A stretch of DNA of 64,000 nucleotides from Turritopsis dohrnii (Eukaryota; Cnidaria; Hydrozoa; Anthoathecata; Oceaniidae), in the NCBI GenBank assembly GCA_027922465.2, contig BQMF02000178.1:434001-498000 (forward strand). Direction: 5' to 3'. A program made the translations under genes and the position numbers. Below are positions 35,694 through 45,539 of the stretch, one piece after another (the stretch's first letter is position 1; each line of letters opens with the position of its first letter). A model generated the notes under the pieces. The model ran no database searches. It saw only the letters and a program-made list of their open reading frames with translations, and was not told where the DNA came from.

Positions 35694-36120
35694 ATGGCTT
35701 CTATCGCAATGATGTTTGGCGGAGCTTTAGCTAACGCTTTGGCTTTCACAGGATCAAGCTATCTGTTTTCAAGTTTGTCCAAAGACAGAATCGATAAGGA
35801 GAGAAAACGTCATGATTTAGCAATAGAAAAATTACAAAAAGCACAGATTGAATGGCAGCAAAAACGACAGGAAAGGATCGATTTCATCAATAAACAACTA
35901 ATGCTCGAAAAAGACTGAGACTAAATTCGTAGAGCTAAATGATGCAATGAGAGAGTACAATAGGGTGTTTGGTAAGGCTAAACCCCTTGAACCATTACCA
36001 CGGGAGCCTGTATTGAGCGACTTTTATACACCGAGTCATGATCAACATGAAAGGGAATTGGCTTTTATAGCTCTGAGTATGATCGGTGTTGGTGGAATTG
36101 TGTGGTACTTTGAAAGATGA
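35694..36120 (+). pseudogene. Polinton protein with two membrane segments, frameshifted
   Basis: Starts MASIAMMFGGALANALAFTG (hydrophobic N-terminus), then a charged coiled coil (ERKRHDLAIEKLQKAQIEWQ). A one-base shift near 35910 leads to KFVELNDAMREYNRVFGKAK and a C-terminal hydrophobic LAFIALSMIGVGGIVWYFER, stop at 36120. It points towards the tail-protein gene (convergent). Confidence 0.6.
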
Positions 36121-36177
36121 AGACCATCAACAAAAATTATGTTACACGATACATGTAACATATACACCTTCAGGTGG

Positions 36178-37469
36178 TTACCGTCTAGTCACAAGGTAGG
36201 TATAGACCAACCCCACAACCCCTACAATCAGAGCCGATAAATTTTGACTCAACCAACCAACCGCTTCTTTTGCTCTATTGAGTAGCCATGAGACCATTGA
36301 ACCTAATATTCCGAGTAAAGCCTCTGCTGCTTTAGATGCTAATTTTCCTAGAAGTGATGCTAACGCTTTGAGTTTATTTTTTATCCATTCCTTTGCACCG
36401 TCCTTTTTATCACCACATTTGTCGTCAGGATTTTGTGTGTGACTTGCTACCGAGCTAGTAATAAAGCTTCCACAAGAACACCGATAGCCATACCAAACGC
36501 TGTCAGAACGCTAACGATTGTTATACCTTGTTCACGGAATAGTGTTCGTATCCTTTCACCTAATGTGGTATCTTTGTCGAGGACTTTAGCAATGGTTTCT
36601 TTGGTGCTCGTAACTTGACTGTTTAGTTTGCCTTTGAGAATATTAATGTTCTCTTTCCTAGCTTCCAACTCTTCACGTAATCCCTCCATTCTCTCTTCAA
36701 CCTCTTTTCGTGGTTCATCTGTGTATGTTGTATCATTTTCCATTTCTTCCAACTTGTTTTTCTCCTTATCGATATGCCGTTCTATTCGAACCTTTTTTGC
36801 AACCTCTTCCTGAAGACCTCCTCGTATGTTTCTCAGTGCTTTATCCAATCCTAACAGCTCACGCACAGGATATTTAAATAGATCGCCGGTCTGAGTTGTT
36901 TCATGATCGACCGATTGTTGTCTAAGCGCTGAAATTAAATCTTCCGTACTGTTCACCACATCACCGCACATATCTTCCAACTGTACATCGATTGCTGTTG
37001 TGATTTTAGATGTCGAGGGAAGCTCTTCCGCTATTCTGTTTAGCTTAATCGCTTGTCGTGCTGACAATTTGCTCTTAGGTATATCATAACCTAAGCTACG
37101 CAGTCTTTTTTTACCTAATATTTCAGCTATAGTATTGGTAGCCCTTAGGTTTCCATTGCTCGTCAATGGTTTGCTACTATCTTTGTAGTATAATTCTCCA
37201 TCCCTAATTTCAAACTGATCGGTATATACAACCGCAGGTTTTGACTTGAATTTTTCAGATAATCTGTCATACAACCCTTCAACTACTTCTCTCAAAACTC
37301 TAGTATTCAGACTGAGACCTCCGAATGATGTTTCTCGACCTTCGGCTGTATGTATCTGTCCACCCGTACGATCTCCACGTGGTATGAGAGGAAACGTCTC
37401 ACCCTCATCGGTTGTTTCATCTGTCGTCATCCCATGTTCTCCAAAGGGGCCAATGTCAATGTCCGCCAT
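36178..37469 (-). pseudogene. Polinton coiled-coil membrane protein, one frameshift
   Basis: Starts MADIDIGPFGEHGMTTDETT at 37469. The first 200 residues contain conserved FEIRDGELYYKDSSKPLTS and GYDIPKSKLSARQAIKL; residues 210-300 form a strong coiled coil (EKNKLEEMENDT; EERMEGLREELEARKENI); then TLGERIRTLFREQGITIVSV and a membrane helix. A shift near 36465 leads to the C-terminal part (KKDGAKEWIKNKLKALASLL, SQNLSALIVGVVGLVYTYLV) with amphipathic and transmembrane helices, ending at 36178. The layout is known from cnidarian Polintons. A fibre or membrane-remodelling role would be a guess. Confidence 0.6.
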
Positions 37470-37498
37470 TTTATTTATTTAGAGGATAATTTATTATT

Positions 37499-38294
37499 AC
37501 GGTAGCAGCGAAAGCGAATACCGTATTAAAACACCCTTGGACTACTACTACTACTACTACTCCTCCTCCTCCTCCGGCCGAAACGGCAGTTTTTAGCCTA
37601 CGATCTAGAGTATGCGAGTCCCCACTATAAACTCAATATACATTCTAATGAACGAACGCAGCCTTTTGAATTTTCGAAGGTTTTCAATCACATACATTTA
37701 AAATACGTTTTCTTTGATATTTTATCACTTAATTGATGAAGGAATGGATATTAATCAAATAGGTCTACATAAAACTGGGACTTTTAGTTACTTTTATGGT
37801 ACTGAATCAATGAACTTTGGCACTTGAAAATAGATATGTTTTTCGTTTTCACTTTGTTTCACTTTCTTATTACTTTCTACGTTTGTTAGCTATCGGTTCT
37901 GTCTTTGAACATCAAGGTTTTCAAAAATCGAGTTAAAAAAAGGCAGTTATCTGTTTGAATTCATTTTCGGTTTCAAAAAATTATAATTCAAAACATACAT
38001 TTTTTTTTCGAAGAAACGCGTTTTTTTTCTTTACATAAGGTCTTATAAAAAAAAACGTACGTTATAAACAGCTCATGCATGTATAATTCTTTTGTCTTCA
38101 AATAAATTAAATTGCTGGTGTGTTGCGATTAGACCTTATTTACACGAGTTAGTAATTTTAAACATAATATCGTTTATGCCTGTTTTCCACCAGTAAGATA
38201 TCTCAAGAAATAACGTTTACAGAACGTTTAAGAACTTTAAGTAAAATTTCAAATTTAAAAGTATTCTTGTGGCAAGTACTTTTGCTGCTACCGT
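37499..38294. mobile_element. 0.8-kb TIR element inside Polinton (copy 2)
   Basis: ACGGTAGCAGCGAAAG at the left is inverted at the right (CTTTTGCTGCTACCGT). The left 420 bp match 1-423 in reverse. The CTA/CTC trinucleotide run varies between the copies. No gene. It lies in the spacer between the coiled-coil gene and the next Polinton gene and breaks no reading frame. Confidence 0.8.
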
Positions 38295-38342
38295 TTTGCG
38301 CCATCTGGCTCTTGTTTATTATAACATAATGTCCCTATAAAT

Positions 38343-38939
38343 ATGAGTGTTTCAATATATCCGAAACTACCCACTGCTCCTGAGGATCAGTCTGAGCAGG
38401 AAAAGTTTAACGCAAGCGTAATAAATTCAGAATTTGACGAGTTGATAAAACTAAAGGATAAATTTAACACCAAGATGAACAAACACAATAAATTGATAGA
38501 ACGATTGATACTGTTAAATGCCAGCTCAAGCGCTATAACCATTGGCTCTGGCATTGGTTCAATTGCAACAGGGGCTACTATTATTGGAATACCCATTTCT
38601 GCAGGATTAGGTGGTGTAGCCTTAGCTGGCTCTATTTGTACTGGTCTTACCACAGCTTCCATCAAAAAATATCAAAAGAAAATAAACAAAGTCATAAAAT
38701 TATATGATATTGTAACATCCACAATTGCTGTCTTCGAAACAAGTATCTCACAGGCATTGAATGATGGAAGGATTAATTACAAAGAATTTCAGGTTTTGCA
38801 GAGAACATATTACAAAGCTTTAGAAAAACTCAGTTCTACAGATAGAAAGATGGAGACTGAAACCCAAAATCAATTTCAAAATAGTTTGATGGTAGAACTT
38901 CAAAACCTGAAAAAATCCATAACCGAAAATGGTTACTAG
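38343..38939 (+). CDS. Conserved Polinton protein with glycine-rich membrane hairpin
   Basis: Intact frame, 198 residues. Two helical, charged arms (DELIKLKDKFNTKMNKHNKL and KKYQKKINKVIKLYDIVTST) flank a hydrophobic glycine-rich hairpin (ITIGSGIGSIATGATIIGIP, then SAGLGGVALAGSICTG). The second half ends with a helix containing ALNDGRINYKEF and DRKMETETQNQFQ. This is a recurrent ORF of cnidarian Polintons; its shape (helix, membrane hairpin, helix) suggests a membrane-inserting virion or exit factor, which is inference. Confidence 0.7.
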   Translation: MSVSIYPKLPTAPEDQSEQEKFNASVINSEFDELIKLKDKFNTKMNKHNKLIERLILLNASSSAITIGSGIGSIATGATIIGIPISAGLGGVALAGSICTGLTTASIKKYQKKINKVIKLYDIVTSTIAVFETSISQALNDGRINYKEFQVLQRTYYKALEKLSSTDRKMETETQNQFQNSLMVELQNLKKSITENGY

Positions 38940-38990
38940 GATGTGCGGTTATGTGCTCCTCAATTTGAAAAAGTGATAAATGAAAATGAT

Positions 38991-39009
38991 ATAAAGAGAT
39001 ATGATCACA
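38991..39009 (+). promoter_or_regulatory. Shared upstream motif of Polinton genes, copy 1
   Basis: ATAAAGAGATATGATCACA stands 23 bp before the start of the small protein gene. A near copy is found 33 bp before the polymerase gene. Promoter role is inferred from position only. Confidence 0.4.
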
Positions 39010-39031
39010 AGTATATAGACAAAAAGAGACA

Positions 39032-39376
39032 ATGGAATTTCCAACAGTTGAAGAATTTGAACAAAACATGGAAGATCTTCGATCTACACCGATCATAAAG
39101 TGGAGAGAGCTGCCTGAAAACGTGATTTATCATGTTAAATCTGTGGGTGAGATAGACACACCTGCATCTGAATTTAGTTCTGGAACAGCTTTGTATGCAG
39201 AGGTCCAAGACAGAACAGGAAATTTATATAAGACGTGGTTGCCTGCAAGACTTTGCGTTGAATTAAAGGATTATGGTTGGAGCTCTAGAGAAGCCTTTGT
39301 CAGACCAAAGGGTCTCAAACAATCTCAAAAGAATCATGAAAGGCAATTCTTTGATTATGACATTATGTGGCGCTAA
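39032..39376 (+). CDS. Conserved small Polinton protein, possible OB-like fold
   Basis: Intact frame, 114 residues. After FPTVEEFEQNMEDLRSTPII it reads KWRELPENVIYHVKSVGEID and TALYAEVQDRTGNLYKTWLP, a pattern of beta strands like an OB fold, ending in a basic tail. Proteins of this pattern occur in Polintons and could bind single-stranded DNA; not shown. It shares the upstream motif ATAAAGAGAT-ATGATCACA with the polymerase gene. Confidence 0.55.
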   Translation: MEFPTVEEFEQNMEDLRSTPIIKWRELPENVIYHVKSVGEIDTPASEFSSGTALYAEVQDRTGNLYKTWLPARLCVELKDYGWSSREAFVRPKGLKQSQKNHERQFFDYDIMWR

Positions 39377-39452
39377 ACCTCACAAGAGAAAATCACAATC
39401 ATCTTTACTTGTTTCTAGTAAAGATACTTTGTATGTATGTACCGCTCCTTTT

Positions 39453-40386
39453 TCACCAACCTTGCACATAATCAGGAGGTAATTCTATATCTTCAGGTAT
39501 TAACATCAGCTCTTCTTTTACAAAAGCTCGTTCAGGTCCATCTTGAAGGTAATACATTACACGGTTACCAGGTTGATCCAATACTTCACTCAATCTATAT
39601 GTGTTTTTTGACCATATCCTATCGGTTGCTCGTCTCCGCCCATCATCATGTCTTTTCACCCGGTTGCAGTAAATATCTATACAACCCATCTTGGGGTAAT
39701 TTTTCTTCGGGTGGATAGCTCTCTCGTTTAACAAGAGGCACCTCTTTCATTTTAATAGCATCTTTTGGTTTCATATCAATCATTTCCGTCTTTGTATCGT
39801 TTAACCTATCAACCAGTTTATACAAATGCTTAACCCATGTAGATGATACCTTTTCCGAATCATTCAGTTCTTGAGCATCTTGTATTTTGAATAAATGTTC
39901 AGCAAGTATCTTGTTCAACGCCTCAACGAAAGCTGTATGGGTATGCTTATATTTTGTAGTTGCTCTTTTAATTTCAACATTATTCTTCTCCAACAATTTT
40001 GATACATCCGCTTTGAATTCTGAACCGTTATCACATTGAAATACTTTTGGATAAGTTAACGGTCCAACTCTATAGATATCTCTTATCATTTCAGCAACGT
40101 CTTTCGCTCTCTTAGTCTTCAAAGGTCGGGCCACCTTAATAGCGTGAAACAGTGTCAACACCAGACAAAATGTACTTGTATTTATTACCATACAGCATAT
40201 CACTAGGCATATACAATATATTAACCTCATAATGTGGACGTTCGATCCTTTTCGGTGCCGGTAGATGTACCTGCCACAAAGCTTGTTTTGATAGCCACTT
40301 CTTAATTTCCTTCGGTTTGAAACCAAATCCTCTTAGATTGCGAATAGCCGTTGATAGTAAATCTCTTGAAGTTTAGAGTTTGACAT
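39453..40386 (-). pseudogene. Polinton integrase (retrovirus-type DDE), several frameshifts
   Basis: From an ATG at 40386 the minus strand gives GFGFKPKEIKKWLSKQALWQ, then PHYEVNILYMPSDML and SGVDTVSRY (first catalytic D). A shift near 40138 leads to KVARPLKTKRAKDVAEMI, FQCDNGSEF (second D) and HTHTAFVEALNKILAEHLFK (catalytic E about 35 residues later). A further shift near 39690 leads to the C-terminal SH3/chromo-like part (TYRLSEVLDQPGNRVMYYLQ, ELPPDYVQGW) ending at 39453. All three catalytic residues are still visible but no single frame contains them. Upstream in the same strand orientation there is no other gene. Confidence 0.8.
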
Positions 40387-40492
40387 TTTTATTTATATAT
40401 AGCGTTATTTATCTCTTTTTATAACGAAACACGTGGTGTGACACAACAAAAAAGTGGCTTAAAAGTTTATCTCTTTTATATAAAGAATAAAC

Positions 40493-40795
40493 ATGACCGA
40501 CAAAACAGAATCACATTACAATACTGGAGTATCAAATTACCAATCAATGAATATCAATACGTTGCGAAACTTATGTGCATCACGAAAAATTAAGCAAATG
40601 AGTAAAGCTAAAATGCTTGAGGTACTTGAAAAGAATGATAAGGATCCATTGTTTCTTTGTGATCCTGATACGAGACAAGCATTTTATACACGCTATTCAA
40701 AATGGATGAAAAACAACCAAGAAAAATATCTCAGCTATCGAGAGAGTTATAACGAGAAGAGAAGGATGGCTCGCAAACAAAATAAATTGGTTTGA
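40493..40795 (+). CDS. Small SAP-like protein of Polinton
   Basis: Intact frame, 100 residues. SMNINTLRNLCASRKIKQMS is a helix-turn-helix of the SAP type (short DNA-binding helical hairpin). The remainder is charged and helical. The same short motif starts the polymerase reading frame, so the two may share a DNA or terminal-protein function. Head-to-head with the integrase gene; the 105 bp between hold both promoters. Confidence 0.55.
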   Translation: MTDKTESHYNTGVSNYQSMNINTLRNLCASRKIKQMSKAKMLEVLEKNDKDPLFLCDPDTRQAFYTRYSKWMKNNQEKYLSYRESYNEKRRMARKQNKLV

Positions 40796-40902
40796 GTCCT
40801 AGAGGCTGTTTTTTTTTATTTTTGTTACTTAAATCCGAGTAACAAAGGTTAGCCAGAGGGTCTTTTCATTTAAAAATTGAAAAAATGATATTTCAAAATG
40901 GG

Positions 40903-40922
40903 ATAAAGAGATCATGATCACA
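40903..40922 (+). promoter_or_regulatory. Shared upstream motif of Polinton genes, copy 2
   Basis: ATAAAGAGATCATGATCACA stands 33 bp before the start of the polymerase reading frame; see 38991-39009. Confidence 0.4.
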
Positions 40923-40954
40923 TATATATATCACACAAATAATAATTATACAAC

Positions 40955-43900
40955 ATGACTTCACGTAATACAGTTGTTGAATTACGCCGTATGGCGAAAG
41001 AACGCGGCCTACGCGGCTACTCGAAACTAAGAAAGGCTGAGCTCATCGAATTATTAGTAGGCTCACCAGCTCGTTTGTCTACAGCAACACCAACGAGGAA
41101 TGACCAACCTGTTCCACCATCAAGATCTACTAGGCGATTCAAACCAGTCCGACCTGTTACAATTATTCCTAACCGACAAGACATGGATTTGTTTGAGCAG
41201 CAAGAAATGGCAAAAAATAGACCTCAGGTAAAAAGCAAGTTAGATGAGTTGAAGGAGTGGTTGGTAAATCACACACCTAAACCTATTCGTGAGAAAGTGA
41301 GTAATGCTTTCAGAGAGATGAAGAAGAAGATTCTTAATCTCTACAAGAAGGATGATGAAAAAGATGAAAAATTGGTGAAACCAAAAGCGTTTGTCCCCAT
41401 TGAAACGGCGTTTGATGGTTCTTATAAAAGGTTCAAGATAAACTCAGATGGAAAAAAGGATGTTGATTGATTGAAAAAACAGAATCTTTCACCGAAAAGA
41501 TCAACACCCACATTCCATCAGGATTTTGCTGTTTTCAAAATATGCATATGGTGAAGTAGAAAACCCTCTAAAACTCTATCGCGGACAAGATTGTGTTTCC
41601 GTGTTTGTTAATCATGTAGTAGAGGAAGCAAAGAGATTGTATAACATGTTTCCCAGGAAACCAATGACTCCTCTGACAAAAGAAGAATATGTCACCTTCT
41701 CAAATGCCACTAAATGTCACATATGTATGAAAGATTTTAGCAAGGAAAAAGATGAAGATAACATCAAGGTTAGAGATCACTGTCACTACACAGGAAAATA
41801 TCGAGGACCTGCTCATAAGATATGCAACCTCCGTTTTAAAACTCCATCATACATACCCATCGCTTTCCACAACTTGAGTGGATATGATGCCCATCTTTTC
41901 ATAAAAGAGCTAGCTCTTAGGTTTGGTGGTGAAAATCTAAGAGCAATCGCAGAAAACAAAGAAAAGTACATCAGCTTTAGTATTGATGTGACGGTTGGTA
42001 AATACACTGACAAAAATGGTGATGAAAAAGATAAAAAGATACAGCTGAGATTCATTGATTCGGTTAGATTTATGGCATGTAGCTTAGACAATCTTAGTGC
42101 AAATCTAGTGGGTGTTAATGGGTTGGTGTGTGAAGAGTGTAAATCAGGCTGTGAATTTGCAATCCTTGATGAGGATTACATCGCTCACGGAAAATGCAAT
42201 AAATGTGATGTAGGATGTAGAAGACAACTTAGTAAACAAACGCTGCTCGAAAACTTTGGTAATATGTATGAGCGAAACGATGAGCAATTTAGATTATTGT
42301 TGAGAAAAGCTGTGTACCCCTATGAGTACATGGATAGCTTTGAGAGATTTGAGGAGACAGAGCTTCCAACAATTGAAGCTTTCTATAGCAACTTGAATTT
42401 AAGCGGGATTTCGAGCAATGACTATGCTCATGCGCAAAAAGTCTGGAAAGCCTTTCGAATGAAAAATATGGGGGATTATCACGATCTATATCTAAAAACT
42501 GATGTTCTACTGCTAGCCAACGTTTTTGAGACGTTTCGAGAAACCTGCCTAAAACATTATCAATTGGATCCTGCACACTTCTACACAGCCCCCGGGTTAA
42601 CCTGGCAAGCATGTCTGAAGAAGACTGATATTGAATTAGACTTGTTGTCTGATATGAACATGTTTCTCTTCATGGAGCAGGGAATTAGAGGAGGTCTCGT
42701 TCAGGCGGTTCATAGATATGCGAAAGCAAACAACAAATACATGTTGGATCAGTATGATCTTACTAAAGAAAGTAGCTTTCTCCAATATCTAGATGCGAAC
42801 AATCTCTACGGCTGGGCTATGATACAGAAGCTGCCCACGGGTAATTTTAAATGGTGTGACGATCCTGAAAGCTTCACTAAAGAGAAGATTGTTGAATACA
42901 CTGACATAAATGCTGACAAAGGATACTTTCTAGAGGTCGATGTTAGCTATCCAAAAGAGCTTCACGATGCGCATAACGATCTTCCATTTATGCCTGAGCG
43001 AAAGAAGATCAACGGAGTTGAAAAGCTTATCCCTTGTTTTTCAGACAAGAAAAATTATGTCATACATATCAGAGCTTTACGTCAAGCATTAGAACATGGG
43101 TTAGTTTTAGAAAAGGTTCACAGGGTAGTAGAATTTGATCAAAGCGCTTGGTTGAAAACATACATCGACTTCAACACCGATTTGCGTACAAAATCTAAAA
43201 ACGACTTTGAAAAGGACTTCTTCAAGCTGATGAATAACAGTGTGTTCGGAAAGACTATGGAGAACGTTCGAAAGCACAAAGATATCAAACTAGCTACGAA
43301 GCAACAACAATATGAGAAACTGGTGATGAAGCCGAATTTTAAAAGCAGCATCTGGTTTTCTGAAACACTGATGGGTGTTGAAATGCAGAAAATCAAAGTC
43401 GTGTTGAACAAGCCAATCTATCTAGGACCTGCAATCCTCGACCTTAGTAAAATGCTGATGTACGAATTTCACTATGATTATATGAAACCAAAATACAACA
43501 ACAACCTCAAACTATGCTACATGGATACTGACTCATTTGTTTATCATATTAAAACTGACGACTTTTACAAAGACATTGCTCACGATATTGCCAACAGATT
43601 TGATACTTCTGCTTATGAACGAAAAGACAACAGGCCTTTACCCATTGGGCTAAATAAGAAAGTCATCGGTCTGATGAAAGATGAACTTAGCGGTAAAATT
43701 ATGAGTGAGTTTGTCGCCCTTAGAGCAAAGACTTATGCGTATACACAGTTAGACGGAAAAGAAGACAAAAAGTGTAAGGGATTCAAGAAGTGTGTAGTAA
43801 AGAAGACCATGGGTTTTGACGATTATAAGAGATGCTTGTTTGATGGTGTGAACATTTACAGAGAGCAGATGACCTTCCGATCGATTAAACATGATGTTCA

Positions 43901-44009
43901 CACCATAAAAACAAACAAACTCGCTCTTAATGCGAATGATGACAAACGAATCATTGCAAAAGATGGTATTACCACATATGCAAGAGGTCATTACAGACAT
44001 ACAAATTAA
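40955..44009 (+). pseudogene. Polinton protein-primed DNA polymerase B, frameshifted near 41470
   Basis: The frame opens with a SAP motif (MTSRNTVVELRRMAKERGLR, then GYSKLRKAELIELL) and a basic linker. It shifts near 41467, continues for about 25 codons in a second frame (IEKTESFTEKINTHIPSGF) and moves into a third by about 41545. From there to 44009 it is open. Seen: a zinc knuckle (CHICMKDF, then DHCHYTGKYRGPAHKICNLR), exonuclease-like FHNLSGYDAHLFIKEL and DLYLKTDVLLLANVF, polymerase motif A LDANNLYGWAM, motif B KLMNNSVFGKTMEN, and motif C YMDTDSF. All catalytic motifs are in one open frame. Much of the usual N-terminal region is missing, compared with about 1,100-1,200 residues in full-length relatives. 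The final 27 codons lie in the right terminal repeat. Confidence 0.85.
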
Positions 44010-44163
44010 AAAAGGCAGAGGCAGAGGGCGGAGGGCAGAGACAATTATTAACGTGATTCACGTTAATAATTTATGTTTGGCTTAGCGAAAATAATTGATA
44101 GGGATTCTCGTTGATAATTAAGGGATACACTTCTGCGCTAAACATCGGCATTTTCCTATCTCT
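43929..44163 (-). repeat. Polinton right terminal inverted repeat
   Basis: 235 bp matching 28978-29270 in reverse, including a GGCAGAGGCAGAGGGCGGAG purine run, a perfect palindrome AACGTGATTCACGTT and the end CCTATCTCT. One copy of the internal unit that is doubled at the left. Confidence 0.9.
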
Positions 44164-44959
44164 ACATCAGTCACAAACCGAACACAATGGATGTCATGGA
44201 CACCGCTCTTTAACAGGGGCTTTTTTATGACAGTTATTTAGTGCAGAAAAGTGAATATGTAGTTCGGTTTGTCAATGATTTTGAGGTTTGAAAAAAGCCA
44301 AATTTGTTGGTTTTTACTTTGAGCTTATATGAAACATGAAAAATCATTCCTAATTATTTTGATCTCGGACTTAGTTATTTTATGTTTTATTAATAGCAGT
44401 AATGTATGTATGCTTGTTTGAAAATTACATGTTTTTCTTTTTGTAAGCAAATGAATAAAAAAGAGAGAGTAAAAGTAACAAGCATGCCTGATATGTATTT
44501 AGTTTTAGGCTCATTGATTTGCTTAATCTATGCTTATTTTTCGACTGAACCTGAGCTAAATATGTTTATAAACAATTTATGTTAAGAAAAGCATCTAGTT
44601 CAATATGATTAATTCCACATTGAAATGATTGGAGCCACTGAACATGAAAGATTACTTTAAATATTAGTTCTGATTTTAATGTGTGATATTTTTATGAAGA
44701 GTTTAAATTTTTCACTGAGTTAACATTAAAGATATTTTTGGTCCAGATATATGTAATTGTTTCATCGTTAATTCCGCTTTATATGTACGTATACATATTA
44801 ATATTATTCCAGATTGTATTATTTTTGAGGTTCCGTATTGTATATTTTGGATTACTTAATTAATAAATTATATACTTCTCTTATATTGTTTGTTTTTTCA
44901 TCAATATGACCACACTGGAGAACTTTATGCATTCCGATCGGATCTCATACTTGTCAGTA
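44164..44959. other. Right arm of outer transposon, noncoding
   Basis: AT-rich, no gene. It should contain the 3' untranslated region of the PB1/SAMD3-like gene, now 15 kb away from its stop codon. Confidence 0.4.
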
Positions 44960-45122
44960 ATGTGCAAACTGTTTGCACCTTTAGTGGTGCTACTATTGAA
45001 CGGGTGCCGTAGCGTAAACCTTTTGGGGTGTTAATTAAATTGACACCCTTCGTGGTGTTCAAAAGTGGACTGTTGCGTAGCATCATTAAAGGTGCCAAGT
45101 AGCACCTGTATTTCTCTCAGTG
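44960..45122. repeat. Right terminus and subterminal GGTGY cluster of outer transposon
   Basis: GTGGTGCT, GGGTGCC, GGGGTGTT, GACACCC, GTGGTGTT, AAGGTGCC and AGCACCT occur within about 160 bp and end in TCTCAGTG, the inverse of the left end. Confidence 0.55.
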
Positions 45123-45210
45123 CATGCTAAGAGGTTGTCAAATATCTGGACTAATTATCCCGATTATTAAGATCAATATAAAATTGCATACCTTCTTCTT
45201 CTTCTTTTCA

Positions 45211-45539
45211 CTAACCAACAAAGGAAATATACTTTTCAGTTTTTTTGTTAGTAGGCTTTAAAGGAAGCGTAATTTCGTATTCATTGTTAGTTTCTTGGGG
45301 CTTAGCAGCAATATTTCCTAATACGGAGTAATCGTTATCTTCCCAATTGCAAAGAAGTTCGTCATATTGTTTGGTCGGTATCTCTTCATAATCAGGGAAG
45401 TGGTCCTTGTCTTTAATGTCACTGATATTGGCAGCTTCAGGTTTAGGTTTTGGGTCATTGATGGATGAATAAATCGGACTGTCTGTATCTGTTACACTTG
45501 ATTCATAGATAGTTCTTACTTCGTCATTAATACGCGAAT
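45211..45539 (-). CDS. Cytoplasmic tail exon with ITAM
   Basis: About 109 residues, stop TAG at 45213-45211. The tail contains IYSSI, DYEEI and then [16 protein letters not shown], where two YxxL units stand eight residues apart, exactly the ITAM pattern. YEEI is the preferred site for Src-family SH2 domains. Draper uses an ITAM to bring in a Syk-type kinase; the same use here is inferred. Confidence 0.75.

Larger units (their letters stand above)
28978..44163. mobile_element. Polinton (Maverick), 15.2 kb, decayed
   Basis: Long inverted repeats begin AGAGATAGGAAAATGCCGAT at 28978 and end with the inverse at 44163. The flanks share ACATC directly outside (28973-28977 and 44164-44168); the repeat can be read as ACATCAG. 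Inside are the Polinton hallmarks: protein-primed DNA polymerase B, retrovirus-type integrase, FtsK/HerA-type packaging ATPase, a double-jelly-roll major capsid protein and a penton-like minor capsid protein, plus several conserved small proteins. Most genes carry frameshifts or stops. No adenain-like protease is seen. Two later insertions lie inside (34248-35222, 37499-38294). Confidence 0.92.
14214..45122 (+). mobile_element. CACTA-like outer DNA transposon, nested host of other elements
   Basis: The left end CAGTGACAGAATTAGTGGTG and the inverted right end CACTGAGAGAAATACAGGTG match at 21 of 28 ungapped positions. Both ends are followed by dense copies of GGTGC/GGTGT motifs, as in the subterminal arrays of CACTA/EnSpm elements. 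Between the ends lie three element genes: zinc finger (-), transposase-like (+) and PB1/SAMD3-like (+). Removing four later insertions (17051-18634, 22247-27139, the SINE, 28978-44163) leaves about 9 kb. The target duplication is not clear (at most CA). The assignment of both ends to one element is inferred from the TIR match and from gene continuity across the insertions. Confidence 0.6.

Noticed and set aside
41813..43411. Several minus-strand frames inside the polymerase gene
   Set aside because: Shadows of the PolB frame with no family features.
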